DNA of 64,000 nt from Eleusine coracana subsp. coracana (GCA_032690845.1 CM064425.1:35366240-35430239); one strand, 5' to 3'. Positions 47,184 to 62,100 are shown, counted from the stretch's first letter. Program-made: numbers and translations. Notes: a model not told the origin generated them from the sequence alone.

Positions 47184-50100
47184 ATGACGTCGCTGCGGCC
47201 GCTCGACCCCTCGTTCGCCGTGGCAGCCTCTGCCAGGCCGCGGCGCAGGCTCGTCCCGCCGGCGTACGGAGGTGGGAGCGCCGGCGCTCCGAGGCGAGGT
47301 GGCGCAGTGGCGGCCCCCGGACGACGCCTCGGGTTCTCGTGCTGCGCGGGATCCGCTGCTTCGGCTGCCGAGAGGTTATATCCATTCTCCCTTTTCCGAC
47401 TGTTGTGCTGTCGTGGGATTCAGCGCGAGAAGTTGGAATGTGAGGGCTGCGGTAATTTGGTTCGTTCCCATGGATGCCTTCCTAGCTGAACAATGACGAC
47501 GTCTGTTTTCATCATCATCTCATCATTGTAATGACAAACATGCATGGCATACAAACATATTTGTCACTATGGCGGTTTATGATAGTGGACGCCTGTACAA
47601 GGGTTTCATCCAGAGCGTTTTTATGGTCTAGTCCTAACCCACTCAAGTTATCGCCCACTTATCTTCATAGTTCACTCCTTCCGTTCTGAAATTAAAATCG
47701 TTGGGACAACAACTTTAGTTCATTTTGAATTAGAATTCTTGTTAGCTAGATAATAACCAAGTATCAATCAACTATGAATGGTACGAAGTGTAGCAACGAG
47801 TCTCAAAATGCAGAAGGTGTTAATGCATTATATGATTTGTGCCTTTGCTGTAGCTATTCATGATGTGCAGTGCGTATGTCCCACTTATGAAAATAATTCA
47901 GCTTTCGATGATGTATCTGAGGAGGTAGCATCGGGTAGCTTCCAAGCAACTAGGCACTGCTATTTTATAAGAGGAAATTTCATCTGTGCCACCAAATGGG
48001 TCTGGTACCCAACAAAACCATCAAAAAGCACCCCCTCCATCCATACGAGCAAACTTCAAAATCATTTCATTCATACCATCAAAACTGAGAACTCATCATA
48101 GCACAAGGTTAACATTTTTTTTTTTTGACAAAAAACGCCTCGTTCATTAGATCCACCCAGCCTGTTCTTTCTGCCGATGGCCACCGCCACTCAGCAGAAC
48201 AAGGAGGCACTAAATCAGGACGCACCGCAGCACTCAACCTGGCCTCCAATCATCGCTGGCTGCTAGAACAAGGAGCCACTAAATCATCTGCGCCACAACC
48301 CCTGAGTCAGATCTTCGGTCACCGCGTTGGACCAGCTGTTTGTCGTGTCGTCCAGGAACAGACTGCTAGCCATTCCGATGTGGTCCAGCGTGCCCAAAAA
48401 AATCTTGCAAGGGGAGAATGAAGCATTTTCTACATGCTTGTTTCCAAAATCACTTGTGAGATGTGAGATGAAGCATTTGCACTGAGTTTGATAACAATTT
48501 ACTTAATAAGTTTTGGGATGAGAAAATAATAGTAACATCTTCCTTTTTCTGAATTGATAAATCCTTCATTGTTTTGGTCCGGTTCAGCCGCTCTTTTACC
48601 TTTCCTGTGCCCTAATTGCACATCACGCTGTTACAACACAAATCCACCCAATATCTTCCAGACCATCACAGAATTCCAATGAGATTCATACCTAGAGTTT
48701 GCAGCCATGAATAGGAAAAGATGGTAGGAGGGTAGAGAGTGTGCTTGCGGATGGATTTCGACAACTTCCTGTGATGGAGATATGGGTTTATATTCCTCTA
48801 ATGGATAAGACTGTATTAGATTGTGCTATTATCAGCCTAATCCGTGTAATACAGTAGAACGCTTAGGGAGACAAGAAGCAGCCAAAGTTTTCGAGAATTC
48901 CCCTGGCCGCCATGAGGTCCACTTTGATCAAAGACCAACAGGACTTGTAAAATCTCCCTGTATACCCCTCAGGTCCAAACTTCATCTTCAGAAATCGACG
49001 CGTCTAGGAGAGCGAGAGATCAGTACCACTATGATGAATGAACTCCAGATCAAGTGTAGTTGGTATTGTTTTGATGGTATTGTTGGGTACCAGGGCAGCT
49101 TTGGTAGTATAGATGAAATTTCTTCATTTTTTAAACTAACCAACTTTCTGTTGCCCCCCCTTTTTTTTGTAGCTCACGCACTGAATAAATTAATTCTTTG
49201 CAGCAACTGTTATTTTTACTGGAATTCAGAATTCTTATAATTGCATACTTAGGATATTGTTGTTTATAATTTGTAATGATAGTTTAATTTAGTTTCATGG
49301 GCAGCTCCTTTTTTTAAAAAAACTGACCTTCAGTACTATAAGCAAACATGAGAGTAATTTTGTAAAAATTAAAAGTAGAAGGTAGGCACCATTAAAATTT
49401 TGAATATCTTAGGGATATTACTAGATGCAATATGTATACTTAATTTTTTCAACGAATATTATTTTATGTATTAATATCTTACTATAGAATGCGTAAATAA
49501 TACTTAGAAAAAGTGGAAGTAATACCTCTTTCTTGAAAATTCAGTTGTAACTTTATTTTGTATCAGAATTCATAAGAGACTATTTGGAACTTATGCTGAA
49601 AGTAAATTTGTTTTTATCTTCTACTATGGTATTTATTTTCTCATTATAGTTTTATTAGTATTTGTAGCAATAATCATAAAAATGGTAAGAGGGAAATAGA
49701 AGAGAACTCCCTGGCAAAAACACATGAAGTGAGGAGGTGCTGGACCGTTTCATCTTCTTGATCACAAAGTGGACATTGGCTCGGGTGAGGGAGTCCACGC
49801 CTTGCGAGTTGATCAGCAGTCCAGCACATATTTCGGATGGCCAACCAAAGAAACACCTTACATTTGGGCGGCGCCCAAGACTTCCACAATCTCCGCCATG
49901 GCTCAAAGGTTGTAGAACCATTAAAGAAAGAAGCTGACAACCATTAAAGAAAGCTTTGTAAGCTGATCTGGAGGAGAAAGTGCCAAACCCCTCAAACTGC
50001 CACAAGTGACGATCACTCTCGTTTGAGAGCGCGACTTCCTGAATCACATCCCAAGTCTGAAAATATTCGAACAGTCCAATCAGCGACAGTCCCCCCTGGA

Positions 50101-53100
50101 TGTCTCTCGCACGAACTTGTTGTTTGATTTTTTTTCACATTCTTTTCTATAAAGCCTGCTGGTCACTAATAAAGGTGGATATCATGGCAGCCTTATCTGC
50201 CATCTGGAGTAGAAAGTTCATGAATTTTAGCAGCCTCAACACAGCCTATATTACACTAATCCTGAAGAAAGATGGAGCCGTACATGTCAAGGACTTTAGG
50301 CCCATTAGCCTGGTGCACAGCTTTGCTAAACTGGTTACCAAGCTGATGGCGAACAGGCTGGCTGGACGATTGCATGGGATGGTTTCTCCGAATCAAAGGC
50401 GCCTTTATTAAAGGCAGGTTCATACAGGACAATTTTATGTTGGTTCAGCAGACAGCGCGCTTTCTCCATCAACAAAATCAGTCACGGATCCTTCTCAAGC
50501 TGGACATTTCTATGGCTTTCGACTCGGTGTCTTGGCCATTTCTCATCGAGGTCATGCAGAAGCTAGGCTTTGGTCAAATATGGAGGGACATCATCAGTGG
50601 TTTGCTCAATACGTCGTCCACTCGAGTCTTGCTAAATGGGATTCCCGGTGAGTTCATTTCTCATCGGTGCGGCTTACGGCAAGGCGACCCACTGTCACCT
50701 ATGCTCTTTATTCTGGTCATGGACATTCTGGGCTATATGTTTGTCAAGGCAGAGAATGATGGGCTGCTACAACCACTCTCAACAAGGACACTTCATCACA
50801 GGATATCTATATATGCAGATGATGTCGTTTTATTCCTTCGACTGATTGAGGATGATATTACCATTACCCTGAATATGCTGCAGCTATTTGGGGAGGCGTC
50901 GGGTCTGCGCAATAACGCACAAAAAAGTAGTGTATTCCCTATTCGATGCAATGAAGCTGATCTAAACACATTGCAAGAACTATTGCCTTTTGAGCTGGCT
51001 GATTTTCCATGTCGATATCTGGGTCTACCACTTTTCTTGAAGAAACTTACAAAAGATCAGCTACAACCAATTATTGATAGAATTGCCGATCAACTACCAG
51101 GGTGGAAAGCTGATTTATTGACAAGGGCTGGTCGCAAAGTCCATGTACAGTTTGTGCTTACAAGTATGTTGATATATCTTGCTATGGCCATGGACATACC
51201 TGCTTGGGCTTTGAAGGCAATAGACAAAATTAGAAGAGGCTATCTTTGCCGTGGCCGAAAAGATGCAAAAGGTGGCCATTGTCTCGTGGCTTGGGATAAG
51301 GTGTGCCGCCCTTTGGAGCTGGGTGGGCTTGGTATCTCCAGTCTGAAGGAGTTGGGATGGGCACTCAGAGTGAGATGGCTCTGGCTTGAAAAAACAGAGC
51401 CCAATCGGCCATGGTCAGCTCTACCAATCCAAGTACCGGACAAGATACGAGCTTTCTTCTCGGTGGCTTTGCAAACTGAGGTGGGCGACGGCGAGCGAAC
51501 TCTTTTTTGGAGCGATCGCTGGCTGCATGGGCAGAGGATTGAGGATTTTGCCCCACGTCTATTTGCTATCATTCCTAAAACAAGAATACGCAACAGGACT
51601 GTCAAGGAAGCACTAACAGCCAGAACATGGATATCTGACATTCAGGGTGCAATTACAGTGGGAGTCATAGTGGAATACTTGCGTTTGTGGGACATTTTAC
51701 TGGAGCTAGAACTGCAGCCAGGAGTGAATGATACTCATCTTTGGAAGCTATCATCTACAGGCATATACTCAGCAAAATCTGCATATGAAGGGCTGTTCTT
51801 GGGATCAATTCCTTTTGAGCCATATGAGAGAATATGGAAAACTTGGGCGCCGCCGAAGTGCCGTTTCTTCATGTGGCTGGTAGCACATAGAAGGTGCTGG
51901 ACGGCTGATAGGCTCGCTCGGCGAGGCATGGATCATCTGGAGTATTGCCTTCTTTGTGAACAAGAAGCTGAGACCATTGATCACTTGCTGGTTTCCTGTG
52001 TGTTTGCGCGCCAATTTTGGTTTCACTTCCTGCGGCAATCAGGACTCCAGGAGCTTGCCCCACAAATGCATAATAATTCCTTTGTTGATTGGTGGAAATC
52101 GGCCGCTGAAGCGGTGTTTGGTTCAGCAAGGCGAGGCCTCAACTCGATCATCATTCTCGGCGCATGGATCCTTTGGAAACATAGGATCCGGTGCGTGTTT
52201 GATGGAATTGCTCCAAGCCTGGCGGCTGCCTTGGTACAGGCAGGTGAGGAAAGAAGATTGTGGGAGATGGCAGGAGCCAAAGGGATTTCCTTCCTAATGG
52301 CCCCCCTCCCGGGTGATTAGAGTAGTTTGGGTCGTGGTCGTTTATTTCGTTTTGAAAAGGCGCGAATGTAACTCAAGTATACAAAGGGTGTGTGTGTGTT
52401 GTATGGGCTCTAGTCCCACCATTTTTCTTCTTAATATAATGATACGCAGCTCTCCTGCGTGTTTGAGAAAAAAAAACTTAATGTTGTTACATTTTTTTTT
52501 CTTTTTAGAATACTTATTTTCTTTGTGGCTTGGGAATATTACTCTATGCACATATTTAAGCAATTTGGTGTAAGTTGTTTTGTTTGCGCAAATGCAATTA
52601 GCGATCTGTACACTCATTTACAGTCAATTCAACAGCTATTGTGACTGACTTCTTCTTATTCTACAGAACAAAGGGGAGAAGCCTAATTTATTCGTCAAAG
52701 CGGGACACAGTACAACTTCGGGTTTGTCTAGATCACCAGGTTAAGTTTGGTGAGCATGTTGGCATTATTGGTTCAATTAAAGAGCTTGGTTCGTGGAAGA
52801 ATCAGGTTGAGATGGAGTGGACACCAAATGGTTGGGTTTGCCAGCTTGAGATCCCTGGGGAACAAGTTCTGGAGTTCAAATTTGTGATATTTTTGAAGGG
52901 AGGGAAGGAAAAAATATGGGAGGATGGTGATAACCGCGTCGTTGATGTGCCGAAGGTTGGTATATTTGATATGTTATGCCACTGGAATGAAACAAATGAG
53001 CCTTTAGGTCTTAAAGGAAGACCCACTGTGAAGTTGGCTGGCGAACCTGCAAAGGAAATAGGCAAAGATACTACAGTGTCTGGAACTATTGCATCAGAAG

Positions 53101-56100
53101 TGATTGGAAATGATTCAGTGGCTGTGGATGGTTATCCAACGCCAGAAACTGAGTCGAGCAAATTTGGTGGGTTATGGCAAGGTAGCGAAACTGTTTTCAT
53201 GAGGTCAAACGAGCACCAGAGTAAGGATAGTGATAGGAAATGGGACACGACTGGACTTGATGCACTATCACTGAAATTGGTGGAGGGTGATAAAGTGTCA
53301 CGAAACTGGTGGCGAAAGGTTAGTTGGATTGATTCCCTATTTATGTAGACAAATAGAATAATAGATACAGAATTCCATAAGGTTCTTTTGGTCTAGGTGT
53401 TTAGTAAAAAAATTATGCTTAAAGTTTTAAATCTAAGTAAAATTGCATAGAGCTGATATGAAATTCAGTAAGCGCCACTATTAGTCGTTGAACAACAATG
53501 TTGCCCATAATAACTTTATGATTAGATGAACAGTTTACAGTTACTACCAACGTGGTGTATCAAGAGTCATGATGACAACAGAAAGATAGAAGCTAATGTT
53601 ACGAATATGTCAGTCTCATCTGTTTTTGGATATGTTATCACCTATGGCTTATTGTGACCCTTTTTAAAGCTTCTAATTGAGGTTAATTTCATGTTATATG
53701 AACTCTTTTCAAAGATTTATAAAGTCCAGCATACTGCTCAAGTTATCGCATTTCCAGCTCAGGGTAAACGGTAAAATAAGTATATTAATCTACTTATCTA
53801 TTTATGAGCCACTTTCCAATGTTTCTGCAGTTGGAGCTTGTTCGTGGGCTCCTGTCCGAATCTGTTGATGATCAGAGTCGTCTGGAGGCTCTTACATACT
53901 CCGCTATTTATCTAAAGGTTTCTCCGCTTGCATTTTCCTTTGCTATTAGTCAGTATGTGCCGCAGAAGTCTTGTTTTTCTATGCATACGATCTGGAGACA
54001 AACACATTGGTAAAAGATTTAGTATCATTAATTTGTTCTCTTGGTTGCAGTGGATTTATACTGGCCAGATACCATGCTTTGAAGATGGTGGTCACCATCG
54101 ACCAAATAAACATGCTGAGATATCAAGACATATTTTCCGTGAAATTGAAAAGATATATTCTGCGAAAAGCACGCCAGCTCAGGTTAGCTGTTTTTTCTTC
54201 ACTGTAACTGTAACACCAGCATTTTCAGCTGGACTAGTCCAGTTTCATTCTTGTAACCTGAGATCTGCAGGGTACATGCCTTGGTAAAGATAGATTATAT
54301 TTAGTAATACTGACCGTTATCATATTTTGATGCATATATATGCAGGAGATGCTTGTGATACGCAAGATTCATCCTTGTTTACCTTCTTTTAAGGCAGAAT
54401 TTACTGCCTCTGTACCTCTTACACGAATTCGTGATATTGCTCATCGGAATGATATCCCACATGATCTTAAGGTAATGATCCCATTCCGCAATTTGAAATA
54501 GTTTCTCATTGGTCTATTTGACCCTCATTTGTCTTCTGTTATCAATAGCAAGAAATAAAGCATACTATACAAAACAAGCTTCACCGCAATGCTGGCCCTG
54601 AGGATCTTGTTGCTACAGAAGCCATGCTTGCAAGGATTACTAAGACTCCTGGAGAATACAGTGAAGCTTTTGTTGAACAATTCAAGATATTCTATGGCGA
54701 GCTAAAAGATTTCTTCAATGCTGGCAGGTTGTTCACATCTTAGTTTGGCCTTAATTTCTCGTTTGAATACTTCAAATTCGCTAGGAACAAAGTAATGAAA
54801 TTGCCGCTCTTTCAGTTTTTTTATTTCTTGTTAAATATACTTACATCAACTACGTACCAGCTTCAAGCCATACAGACATTCAACAATGATAGTGATAAGG
54901 AATAAAATGAGAGCAGATTGTTGTTTCCACAATCAGTGAAAATTCTGGTACTAAGAATTGTTTATGCAGAAAGCAACAAAGTTGAATCTAATAAGTCCAC
55001 TATATCCCACCTGAAAAGTTCCTAGTTCGTGATTTGCTAGTTAAAATCCAGTTGTTATGGAGTGAAACCCAACTTATTATAGAGGAAATTCCTTGTAAGC
55101 CAATTGAAAAATTCACAATCCAGTTGATTTGGAGTGAAACCCAACTCATTATGAGGAATTCCTTCTAAGCCACTGGTTGAAAAAGTTGTGATCCCTTCCA
55201 TGCCCCTAGTTGATATTTTTTGTTCCCTCTGCCACTTCCATCTTAAATGGTAGTACAAAAGATGTTTTTGCCCTTCATCTCTTCGTGACTTGACATCTAT
55301 GATGCTGAAGCAAGCTCACCGGCATAAATGGTTGTGCTGCGACTTTGTCAGCGTAGGAAAGGAGAAAGAGCGCGCAAAAATGGGAACAAATTTGCTGGTC
55401 AGGTGTCAGGAGCTGCGACCTTGATGGCCATGCACAAAGGATCACAACTTTTTCAGTGGCTGAGAAGGGATCACAATTTTTTTCCAATGGCGTAGAAGGA
55501 ATTCCCTCATCATTGTTATATGCTAAATCATGAAAACTGGAGTTATCTGATGATAAATAATCGATAAGTCCATGCACTGTTTAATTTACACTTTAACCAA
55601 AGTAGATAGTCCTCTTAATAAGATTTTAAAGTAGCTCCTGGATGATCACCAATTGTTTGTACACACTAGTCAGATAATTTTTTCTGTGGTTATATTATAT
55701 AACATTGTAAGTTGGGTATTGCAGCCTATTGGAGCAAGTTGAATCCATGAAGGAATCTTTAAGTGAGTCTGGATTAGAGGTTCTCTCATCCTTTGTGAAA
55801 ACCAAAAAGGTAAACTTTACTAAGTCCATTAACTTTTGTTTCTAATATATAGCAATTATAGAACATTGCAAAATGTGAAATCTGTTTTCTAATTCCTGCA
55901 ACATGCGTTTCTTATATCTATGTTTCAGCAACTTGATAGAAAGGGTAGCGTTCTGTTCCATGGTGTACTCTTATTAGACTGCATGCCTTGCTATGTCTAG
56001 TTACTCAATGATTCACAGTTGTTACTTCTTTTTGTTTTTTCTCAAACATGCAGGACAGCTGTGTACCATTATATTAAGAAAAAGGGGACAAGAACCCTTA

Positions 56101-59100
56101 CAACACCCACACCCACACCAAAACGCGCGTACACGCGCATGAATGAATTTCCTTAACCTATGCTGCAACCGTTAAAAAATATTTATGCATTGTATCATGA
56201 TTTCAGTTATATCTCGAATACGTAGGAGAGCTGCATATCATTGTATTTAAAGAGAAGAAATGATCGGCCCCTTACAGCAACTTCACTCCCCCACTCTGGG
56301 CCGAGCTGTGAGGGGGTTGCAAAAAATACAAAAGGGAGAACTCTAAGCCTTAACAAAAAGGTTGAGGCCTGACCACCCTAGAATAACCTATCCTAGCAGA
56401 ACTCCTAGACCTAGGTGCTGTAGGCGTCGAGCACCTGCAAGGCACCAAAGCTCATGCTCCTCTTTGAATGCTCTCAAGAGACTATTGATTCCAGGCTGAG
56501 CACCATCAAAAACACAACCATTTCGGTGTTTCCATAAGATCCTTGCCCCCAAAATTATGACCGAGTTCAGCCCCTTTTTTTGCTCTTTATGCAATTTCTT
56601 GACTGCTTTGCGCCACCAATCTGCAAAGGAGAGTTCAGCAGCAGTGGGAACTCTGTCTTGCAGACCCAAGATCGAAAAGATCCTATACCAAAATTCCCAT
56701 GCAAGAACACATGTTGTGAGCAAATGTTGAATACTTTCTTCTTCTTGGTCACAGAGAGGGCAAGAATCAGGATGTGGTAGATGTCTCCGAGAAAGTCTGT
56801 CGGCCGTCCAAACTCTATTCCTTATGGCCAACCAAATGAAAACTTTGCATTTCTGTGGAGCCCAAGATTTCCAGAGCCGCCTCCATGGTTCAAAAGTGAC
56901 AGAGCCGTTGTGAAATGCTTGGTAGGCAGACTTAGAAGTAAACTCTCCACACTTGCCAAGCCTCCAAACATGTACATCAGCATCTGCTGATAATGCAAAC
57001 TCATGGAGGGTATCCCATAACTGAAAAATACTCAAACAAACCGACCATGGATAGTCCTCCCCTGATGTCAGCCGGCCAGTCATGCTCAGTTAAAAGAATT
57101 AATTGTCACTTATTTCAATTTTAAAGTCGTACTGGCACGAGGCTACTTTACCTTCTAGCATCATGTTGATGCAACTGATTAATTTTCTACCAGTTCATTG
57201 ATTAGATGGACTCACTGCTCGCGTCACTTGGGTTATCGCTGACTCTTATCTTGCATATCTATGATTATGTGGACTATCTCAGCGTTTGGACCAATCAGGA
57301 GATGCAAAAGATTTGGATAAAAATGGTAGCATTAAAGTTTTGATGGAGACCTTGCAAGCGTTATCTTCTCTAAGATCATTTCTAATTAAGGGCCTTGAAA
57401 GTGGCCTTAGGAAAGATGCGCCAGATACTGCTATAGCAATGCGACAAAAGGTAATTTTGTCAAACATCGCTGAGAAAGTATGAGTTGAAATTGAGTGCAT
57501 GTATTCCAATAATATTCACTAGTGAAGTTTTGCAGTGGCGCCTTTGTGAAATTGGGCTTGAAGATTATTCATTTGTTCTATTAAGCAGGTAATTACAGAG
57601 CCAAAACTATGTTTTTTGGTTTCAACTTCCGTACCTTTTTAATGAAACTTGTTTTCATTACTCTGGTAACATAACAGGTACATCAATGCCCTCGAAGCTT
57701 TAGGTGGATCAGCTTCACTTGCACAGGGTGGGGCTAATAATGAAAGTATATGGGAAGATGCCCTTGATGCCCTTATCATTGGCATCAATCAAGTTAGCTT
57801 TTCAGGTTGGAAACCGAAGGAATGTACTGCTATAGGCAATGAACTCCGTTCTTGGAAAGATAAAGGTATATCTGAAACTGCAGGTGTATTTTATCCTGCA
57901 ACATATGTCATGAACTTTGCGATCTTTGTTAAATCGTTGCTATTTTTGTTTCATGAGTACCCTGCATCTTTTCTTGTCATGTGTGTAGGCAGTGAGGATG
58001 AGAAGGATATTTGGGTACTAAGGCTTAAAGCCACTCTCGATAGAGCAAGAAGACTAACTGAGGAATATTCTGAAGCATTACTTTCTATATTTCCTGAAAA
58101 AGTCGAGGTGAGTTTCTACTGAATCTAGGGTACAATGTGGATGGTCCCTGTGGTCATTACTTTCAGTTATGCTTTTCTTTTCCACTGCCTTTGATATTTG
58201 CCCATGCTTCTCACAACACAAAATTGAAAATACCCTTCTATGAAAATTTCCACTCATCAAACTCACATATTCCCCATGTTCCTTAAACTTGATGCTTGAG
58301 TATACAAAATTGGACATGAAAATTTGAACATGTTCTAAGTTATCGATTCCTGTAAATGATAGTGCTAACAGAGCTGTGTTGACCAAGAAAACAAAACAGA
58401 TGCCTTGGCCAAAAGGACTCATGTATCACTAATTCATGCCCTGTGTGCATGCTACATTCACCAGAACATGAGTAAACATATTTTCCGTACAATTTCCTGC
58501 TGATATGCTGTGTGATCCTCTGTCTATGTAGGTTCTTGGGAAAGCCCTTGGAATACCAGAGAACAGTGTGAGAACATACACTGAAGCTGAAATTCGTGCT
58601 GGGTAAAAAAATACTTTTATTTTAGTATGTTCCAACATATAATTTGGAAGATATGCCTTTTTAGATTAACATGAATCTCTAGTTGATGTGATCCTAACTA
58701 TTCATTTATATTCTAGTGTTATTTTTCAGGTCTCCAAACTTTGCACTTTACTTCTGAAAGCTGCTCGAACAGTACTTGGATCATCGGTTTGGGATGTTCT
58801 TGTTCCTGGAGTTGCCCATGGAGCTCTGGTACAGGTAAATTTATCTTTTGTTTTCCTCTTCTTGCTCTGATACAGGTACATTTAACTTCCACTTGAATAT
58901 ATTTTCCTTTTCATCCAAAAATAATGTGACCATCTACACTTCATGTTCATTGAGATGAACTGATGCATAACCATGTTCATAGTAAGAACTGATTGCTGCA
59001 GAATCAAACACTTTGAAACAACTCTAACCCATCCTTGTACTGCAGTGAAATTTCATGTGTTCAAAGCATTTCTTTTATGGTTATAGTTTATTTATTCAGG

Positions 59101-62100
59101 TTGAAAGAATAGCTCCTGGAATGTTGCCCCCATCCATCAAAGAGCCTGTTGTGCTCATTGTCAATAAGGCAGATGGAGATGAAGAGGTATGACCAAAAAT
59201 TTAAATTCTTGGTTTGTTGATCTTTTCTTGATATATGACTAACGCAGGAAAAGTTCCCACATTTTCAGGTCAAAGCTGCTGGAGATAACATAGTGGGTGT
59301 TATTCTTCTACAAGAGTTACCTCACCTATCACATCTTGGTGTTAGAGCTCGTCAAGTTAGTATTGCAAGATTTGTTTTCTCTTTTGGAGGTTTCAGTTTT
59401 TAACAAATGCAAGTACTGATGTTTACAGGAGAAAGTCGTATTTGTAACTTGTGAAGATGATGACACAATTGCAGACATGCAGTCACTTGAGGGAAAACAT
59501 GTGAGGTTGTGTTCTATTTTTTCTGACATTTTGCTATTTTGTTTCTGAAAAATTCTTTAAGAATATTGGTGTGTTACGAGCCCTATCTAATAATGAGAAA
59601 CTGTAGTTTATAGATATCAAATGTCACAGTTTGCAGGGGAACGGTCTAGAATATGAAACCATGTACTTGGGAGACTTATCATTTTGCTTGATCAATGAAA
59701 TTTGGGATAGCTGTTTCACTTTTGAGTGACAAATAGTGCAACAAATTGGTTAAGCTCCTCCAACTATTGGCTAGTAAGGCAAACATAGGAACTAAATCTT
59801 TATCAATTTAGTGATTTTGGCATTACAGCTAGCAAGCTACCTTTTTATTCTTTTAGGACTTCTATTTTTGGAGGAAACTGTGTCTTCTGACCATGTACAC
59901 TTACATACATGTATCTTACTTTTCATTGTTGAACCAACCAGTTAAATAAAACAACACTGATATGATGCTCAGTAATTTGTGCTCTTTGATGTCGCCTAAT
60001 CATTTATTGTCCTCATTCACTCTTGTATAATGAGGACTTGCATTGGTTAACATGGACAAGGACAAGAATATGTTTTTTTTTTAACCAAAAACTGCTTGAT
60101 CCATGGCACCTATTGCCGGAGCTGCAGGATGGGCTCTATTCTTCCACCGATGCTGTTTCCTGTTAAATCGGAAGTCTCCATGAACAAAGTTGAATATTTT
60201 CAACTAATATTTTGAAAGTTCAAGTTTCCTCATGGATGAAATGTGCCAAATTCAAGATTCAACGGCAAATTGTATTCATTTAGAAGGCCCTGAAATCATG
60301 GTTGCATGTTTGAACCTAGTTTCAAAATTACTAATTTGAATGTTTTCAGATATCTATGACAAGTTTTGGTATTCTTTTTTTTTGGGTTGAATAGAAGGAA
60401 TTTTGCATTTAGAAGGAACTTTCCCTCCCTTTTTTATGTGGACAGAAACTCACCTAGTTTTGGATTTATCACAGGTTGGGGGCATCATCCAATAATGTTG
60501 ATCTGTCAGTAGTTTCAGACAAATATGACAGTACCATATCTTCAGAGCCATCTAGTGGAGGGAACTTATTTGTTCAAGAGTTACCAAAAGAATTATCTCT
60601 GCCACTGGCAGACAAGTTGCTAGATGTGTCTGAGGTGAAGCTTTATTCTTAAATAAATTGAAACGCTAAGCCATTGTCTCCAGCTGATTATATATTATAG
60701 TATTTGTGCTTAGAGTACTGCATGCTTTTTGCATTTGCACATACTTATTATTTCCCCCTCTACGGATGCCACTACAGCTAAAGAGCTACACTTCAGGAGT
60801 AAATGGAATGTCTGGTGTTCTCGAGCTTTCAGAAGCATCAGTTGAATCATCTGGTGCAAAAGCTGCTGCATGTGGAACCCTTTCGGTTCTGGCATCATTG
60901 TCAAATAAAGGTACCTATTTCTTTCAATAGATTCATCAGAGCCATGTCTATTCTGTTTTCTAACATTCTTGTGAATAGATACCTAACAAGTTTTGCAAGA
61001 GTATCCAATATTAGAGGTTAAAGAAGCTATCATTGTATCCAGTGAAATTGAATATTTTGTTTAGGAATTGGATGTTCTTAAATCCGACAAGTATCAAATA
61101 AACATCAAATCAGTTAGCTGAAAATTAGGGAAGTTGAAAATATTTCGAAGGAAATATCAAGATAAATTTCACAATCCCATCTGTAATGCCGTGATCTTTT
61201 GTTGTAAATTTTGCCAAATGCTGAAAATTTGTTTCGTATAGTTTTGTAGAATCTTTTTTTTCTTAAATACGCAGGAGAGCTGCATATCATTGTACTAAAG
61301 AGAAAGAAAAGGCCCTCACATCACCACCTCAATCCATACTAGAAAAATGAGTGGTTGAAGTTTTGTAGAATCTAGTTTACTCCTATGGTATTATCCTATC
61401 CGAAGCATGTCGACCTAGCTGACATAGACATTGCACTGCTCCTTCAACAATGCCAGTTTGTTTGTATATGCAATTAGAGTGCTGTGATTTGCCAAGGTGA
61501 CTAACGATGCATACATTTCATTGCTAGTAGTAATATAGAATACACAGATGGCTTTTTATATGATGTTCAATGGCAAAAATGCTGCGGTAGAACATTCTCC
61601 TAGGATGAGAAAAGTTTTGCTTGGTTCTCTTGACGTTGTACATTATTTACCTACTGAAAAGAAAAACCTTTATCTCATCTGAGTACAATATATTGCTTTC
61701 TCCTGAGTTTGATGGTCCATTTTTCTATTATCTTACCGTTTTCTTTGACCATTGATAGTTTACAGTGATCAAGGAATTCCAGCAGCCTTTGGAGTTCCAA
61801 CAGGTGCTGTGATTCCATTTGGATCCATGGAAGATGCACTCAAGAATAGTGGATCGCTGGATTCCTACACAAGCCTTCTAGAGAGTATTGAAACTGCTAA
61901 AATTGAAAATAGTGAACTTGATAGCCTGTCCTCGGAGCTTCAATCTTTAGTTTCACTTCTTGCTCCATCTGAAAAAACAATTGAGTCCTTAAAAAATATC
62001 TTCGACCCAAATGCTCGACTGATTGTCAGATCTAGTGCTAATGTCGAGGATTTGGCTGGTATGTCAGCTGCTGGGCTCTATGATTCGATTCCTAATGTCA

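Noticed and set aside
47660..47740. Second Stowaway-like end (CTCCTTCCGTTCTGAAATTA) in GWD3 intron 1
   Set aside because: No inverted partner or TA duplication found nearby; probably a fragment.
49675..52477. Single twin-primed (5'-inverted) LINE insertion
   Set aside because: The inverted piece encodes the same C-terminal domain that the sense piece already contains, so it cannot be the inverted 5' part of one copy.
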